Of a stretch of DNA of 8,425 bases, positions 6,087 through 8,425 are shown in pieces (position 1 is the stretch's first letter; each line of letters opens with the position of its first letter). The stretch is from CAHJXF01 sp038240015. Its GTDB lineage: Bacteria > Pseudomonadota > Gammaproteobacteria > Burkholderiales > Burkholderiaceae_D. Position numbers and translations under genes: made by a program. A model generated the notes under the pieces. That model ran no database searches and had not been told where the DNA came from. It saw only the letters and a list, made by a program, of their open reading frames with translations. Location: contig JBBSEF010000107.1 in the NCBI GenBank assembly GCA_038240015.1, forward strand, positions 1 to 8,425. The letters run 5' to 3'.

Positions 6087-6929
6087 TCAGCCTGCCAGCA
6101 GCTTCTCGAGCTCCGCCGTATCGATTGCGCCCTCGACCCGCTTGTTGTTGGAGAAGAACAGCGTGGGCGTACCTTCGACTTTCAGTTTCTTCCCCAGCTC
6201 GAGCGTCTTGTCGAGCGGCGTCTGACACGCGCCCTCGCCCGACAATGCGACCCCGCTCTGCATCCAGTCGCTCCACGCCTTCGAGCGATTGGGCGCGCAC
6301 CACACCTGCTTGGACTTCGCGAGTGAATCGGGGCCGAGCACCGGATAAAGGAAGACGTAGATCGTCACGTCGCCGATCTCGTGTATCGATTTCTCGAGAC
6401 GCTTGCAGTAGCCGCAGTTGGGGTCTTCGAAGATCGCGACCTGACGCTTGCCGGTGCCCTTGACCACCTTTACCGCGGCGTCGAGCGGGAGATCGGCGAA
6501 CTTGAACTTGGGCAGCGACGCCTCCTTGATCGCTTCGACTCTCTTGCGCGTCAGGTTCTCGCGCGAACGCAGATCGATGAGATTGCCGACGACGATGTAG
6601 TTGCCGGTGGCATCGGTATAGAAGATGTCGTTATCGACGCGGACTTCGTAGAGCCCCGCGACCGGCACGCGCGTGATGCTATCGATGTTGGCACCGAGTC
6701 GCGTCTCGAGGTTCTTCTTCAACGCGGCATCGGTGACCGGCGCCGCGCCATTCCCATTCGTCGCGTTGCCCGCGTTGTTGGTCGAGGTAGTCGCGCCTGG
6801 CGTCAATATCTGCGCTGCAGTCGGGGGGCCCTGCGTTTGCGCAAATGCGCACGATGCGGCAAACGACGCGGGCAGCATCGTGGCGATGAAGAGATGCGCC
6901 AAACCCGTGCGCCTGGAAACGAAATTCAT
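6087..6929 (-). CDS. dsbC: DsbC-type periplasmic thiol:disulfide interchange protein
   Basis: DsbC-type proteins are dimeric periplasmic isomerases that reshuffle wrong disulfides and are kept reduced by DsbD. The 280-residue precursor has a basic start (SRRTG), a hydrophobic core and a likely signal peptidase site after AFA (residue 30). Next comes an Asn/Thr/Gly/Ala-rich low-complexity segment (about 43-65), longer than in E. coli DsbC. An N-terminal dimerisation-type domain follows (about 66-130), then a thioredoxin domain with EDPNCGYCKRLEK (168-180, catalytic C172 and C175) and the cis-proline loop GTPTLFF (253-259, P255). C211 and C235 match the position of the second, structural disulfide of DsbC. 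ATG 6929 is preferred because GGAG lies 5 bases upstream; an in-frame GTG at 6935 lacks usable spacing. It lies 75 bases downstream of the flavin hydroxylase gene on the same strand, probably co-transcribed. DsbG is a less likely alternative. Confidence 0.92.
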   Translation of the reverse strand: MNFVSRRTGLAHLFIATMLPASFAASCAFAQTQGPPTAAQILTPGATTSTNNAGNATNGNGAAPVTDAALKKNLETRLGANIDSITRVPVAGLYEVRVDNDIFYTDATGNYIVVGNLIDLRSRENLTRKRVEAIKEASLPKFKFADLPLDAAVKVVKGTGKRQVAIFEDPNCGYCKRLEKSIHEIGDVTIYVFLYPVLGPDSLAKSKQVWCAPNRSKAWSDWMQSGVALSGEGACQTPLDKTLELGKKLKVEGTPTLFFSNNKRVEGAIDTAELEKLLAG

Positions 6930-7004
6930 GAACACTCCAACTGTTCGAGCAAGAGGTGGTGACTCTCGCCCGTGTATTTGAATCGATGTACGAACCGCGC
7001 GGCT

Positions 7005-8255
7005 CTACGGATTGCCCGAGGCTTGCCGGATCAACAGGCGCTTGAGCGGCGTCATGCGATCGACCGCACGCATGCCCAGTGTACGCAAGCGCGCGACGCC
7101 CGCACGTTCCGATGCGAAAAGACGCACGAGGCCGTCGGTCATCTGCCGCATCGCGAACACCGGCCCGGCGCGCGCGCGCTCGTAGCGACGCAACAGCACA
7201 GCGTCGCCGCAATCGCGAAACGCCTCGCGCGCAGTGAGGATGTCGAACAGCACTTCGACGTCCTGCAGTCCGAGATTGAGACCCTGCCCCGCGAGCGGAT
7301 GCACGACATGCGCCGCGTCGCCGACCAGCACGCCGCGCGGCGCGATCGTGCGACGCGCGAATTGCATCGTGAGCGGAATCGCAGTGAGAGGGCCGAGCGC
7401 TTCGAGAGGACCGATGGTGTGTGCGGACTGGCTCGCGACCAGAGCGGAGAGACGCGCAGCGACCGCGGTCGAACCTCCGCTCATCAACTCGTCCGCGATC
7501 GCATTCGGCGCCGACCACACCAGCGAGACCGCATGCCTGCCCTCGATGTCGGGCAAGGGCAGCAACGCGACGACGCCCTCCTCGGTGAACCATTGAACCG
7601 CCGTCCCCGCATGCGCGCGCGTGCAGGTGAAATTGCCGACGACCGCGCGCTGATCGTAGGGCATGGTCTCGGCTGTGATCGCGAAGGCCGCGCGCGTCGG
7701 CGACTGCGCACCGTCGGCCGCGATCACAAGGCGTGCGTGCCGAAGACCGCGCTCGGTCTGGATGGTCGCGTACTCGTCGTCGATCGTGACCTGCGACGCG
7801 ATGCCCTCGATGCGTGCGATCCCCGGAAAGTAGCCGGCCGCCGCATGGAGCACGCGCGACAGTTCGCGATGCTCGACGATGGTCGCAAGCGTCTCGGTCG
7901 CGGATTCGTATGCGCCGAAATGCAAAGTGGCGCGCCCTTCACGGTCGCCGTAGACGCGCATGTCGTACACCGGCGCGATACGCGATAGATCGAGTTGCGG
8001 CCACACGCGCAGCATGTCGAGGAAGCGTTGCGTCGATGGGCTGAGCGCGTAGACGCGCACGTCGAAGTCGCGCTTGCTCGTCGCATGCTCACCGGCCGGC
8101 CGATCGCTACCCGCGACCCAGATCGTCGACAGTCCGGCATGTGCCGCACCGAGCGCCGCCGCAGCGCCCACGATGCCGCCGCCGATCACGGCAACGTCTG
8201 CAATGGAAACGGGTGGCGCGGCTTTGTCGGGCAGCGGATCGGTCCAGGAATTCAT
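7005..8255 (-). CDS. UbiH/UbiF/COQ6-family FAD-dependent hydroxylase (ubiquinone biosynthesis)
   Basis: This 416-residue flavoprotein monooxygenase belongs to the family that hydroxylates the ubiquinone ring using O2 and reducing equivalents, at the cytoplasmic face of the membrane. Visible motifs are the FAD-binding dinucleotide fold VIGGGIVGAAAA (23-34), the DG motif AADGAQSPTR (179-188), and the second FAD motif GDAAHVVHPLAGQGLN (312-327) followed by LGLQD. Between them is the usual beta-rich substrate domain. Length is normal for the family. Which ring position it acts on (UbiH, UbiF or UbiI type) cannot be decided, so no symbol is given. ATG 8255-8253 is the natural start, before a 16-residue lead to the FAD fold. 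No Shine-Dalgarno sequence precedes it, and a TATAAT hexamer lies only 6 bases upstream. dsbC follows on the same strand. The pairing of the two genes may be chromosomal habit rather than shared function. Confidence 0.9.
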   Translation of the reverse strand: MNSWTDPLPDKAAPPVSIADVAVIGGGIVGAAAALGAAHAGLSTIWVAGSDRPAGEHATSKRDFDVRVYALSPSTQRFLDMLRVWPQLDLSRIAPVYDMRVYGDREGRATLHFGAYESATETLATIVEHRELSRVLHAAAGYFPGIARIEGIASQVTIDDEYATIQTERGLRHARLVIAADGAQSPTRAAFAITAETMPYDQRAVVGNFTCTRAHAGTAVQWFTEEGVVALLPLPDIEGRHAVSLVWSAPNAIADELMSGGSTAVAARLSALVASQSAHTIGPLEALGPLTAIPLTMQFARRTIAPRGVLVGDAAHVVHPLAGQGLNLGLQDVEVLFDILTAREAFRDCGDAVLLRRYERARAGPVFAMRQMTDGLVRLFASERAGVARLRTLGMRAVDRMTPLKRLLIRQASGNP

Positions 8256-8261
8256 CGACGA

Positions 8262-8267
8262 ATTATA
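8262..8267 (-). promoter_or_regulatory. Candidate -10 element of the hydroxylase gene (possible leaderless transcript)
   Basis: On the minus strand this reads TATAAT, a perfect sigma-70 -10 hexamer, in the short gap before the hydroxylase gene. Six bases separate it from the ATG, so transcription would begin at or beside the start codon. No good -35 hexamer is seen at 16-18 bases spacing (the region is very GC-rich), which weakens the call. Confidence 0.4.
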
Positions 8268-8309
8268 GCGAGGCGGGTCGTCGCGGCTTCGTCGTCACTC
8301 CGCACTCGC

Positions 8310-8339
8310 TTGCCGCTGCCGCGACGCGCTGCGTATAAT
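8310..8339 (+). promoter_or_regulatory. Promoter of tRNA-Phe
   Basis: TTGCCG (8310-8315) and a perfect TATAAT (8334-8339) are separated by 18 bases, ending 10 bases before the mature tRNA 5' end. The GC-rich stretch between the -10 hexamer and the expected start site resembles the discriminator of stringently controlled stable-RNA promoters; that regulation is inferred. Confidence 0.65.
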
Positions 8340-8349
8340 CCGCACCCTT

Positions 8350-8425
8350 GGCTCGGTAGCTCAGTCGGTAGAGCAGCGGATTGAAAATCCGCGTGTCGGT
8401 GGTTCGATTCCGCCCCGAGCCACCA
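8350..8425 (+). tRNA. tRNA-Phe (anticodon GAA)
   Basis: This is a complete 76-base tRNA. The acceptor stem GGCTCGG (8350-8356) pairs with CCGAGCC (8415-8421), followed by A and an encoded CCA end. The D-arm has GCTC/GAGC. The anticodon stem GCGGA/TCCGC (8376-8380 with 8388-8392) closes the loop TTGAAAA, with anticodon GAA at 8383-8385. The T-stem GGTGG/CCGCC contains one G-U pair around loop TTCGATT. All stems fold as expected, so the gene looks functional and reads phenylalanine codons. It ends exactly at the window edge, so any tRNA cluster or integrated element beyond it cannot be seen. Confidence 0.98.

Noticed and set aside
6381..6962. 193-codon plus-strand open frame antisense to dsbC
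   Set aside because: It mirrors dsbC codons and has no ribosome binding site or recognisable domain.
6972..7988. 338-codon plus-strand open frame antisense to the flavin hydroxylase
   Set aside because: Composition is His/Arg-rich, typical of an antisense shadow, and the opposite strand holds all FAD motifs.
8350..8425. tRNA-Phe as an integration site for a mobile element
   Set aside because: The tRNA is intact and ends at the window edge. No integrase gene or repeated 3' tRNA fragment is visible on the left side, so nothing supports an element here.

Overview
This window looks like a GC-rich proteobacterial chromosome segment, most likely from a betaproteobacterium close to Burkholderiales. 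The evidence is the rpe-gph-trpE gene order with apaG and mltA beside it, a UbiH-type hydroxylase followed by a DsbC-type protein, and the strong GC bias. Genus or species cannot be told from the sequence alone. Coding density is high: no stretch over 300 bases lacks a gene, and the largest gap without a CDS or RNA call is about 95 bases.

Left block (1-2278). On the minus strand, reading right to left, rpe (ribulose-phosphate 3-epimerase), gph (phosphoglycolate phosphatase) and trpE (anthranilate synthase component I, cut by the window edge) are joined by two successive 4-base start/stop overlaps, so they form one translationally coupled operon leading into tryptophan synthesis. apaG is divergent from rpe. 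A small, unrecognised single-span membrane protein is predicted on the minus strand, and its 3' end overlaps the 3' end of apaG.

Middle block (2340-6033). mltA encodes a lipoprotein lytic murein transglycosylase with a proline/alanine-rich tether. Next is a minus-strand type II toxin-antitoxin pair: a VapB-like antitoxin and a PIN-domain VapC toxin with an ATGA overlap. Divergent from it, across 54 bases of AT-rich, repeat-bearing DNA, is a plus-strand lipoprotein of the metal-dependent amidohydrolase (YtcJ-like) family. These three genes look like accessory cargo between housekeeping genes.

Right block (6087-8425). A UbiH/UbiF/COQ6-family FAD hydroxylase and a periplasmic DsbC-type disulfide isomerase lie in tandem on the minus strand. 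A complete tRNA-Phe(GAA) with encoded CCA and a recognisable promoter ends the window on the plus strand.

I found no CRISPR array, insertion sequence, phage gene or clearly new multi-gene system. The points most worth checking are the repeat cluster shared by vapB and the amidohydrolase gene, the substrate of that lipoprotein amidohydrolase, the small membrane protein overlapping apaG, and a possible leaderless start for the hydroxylase gene.
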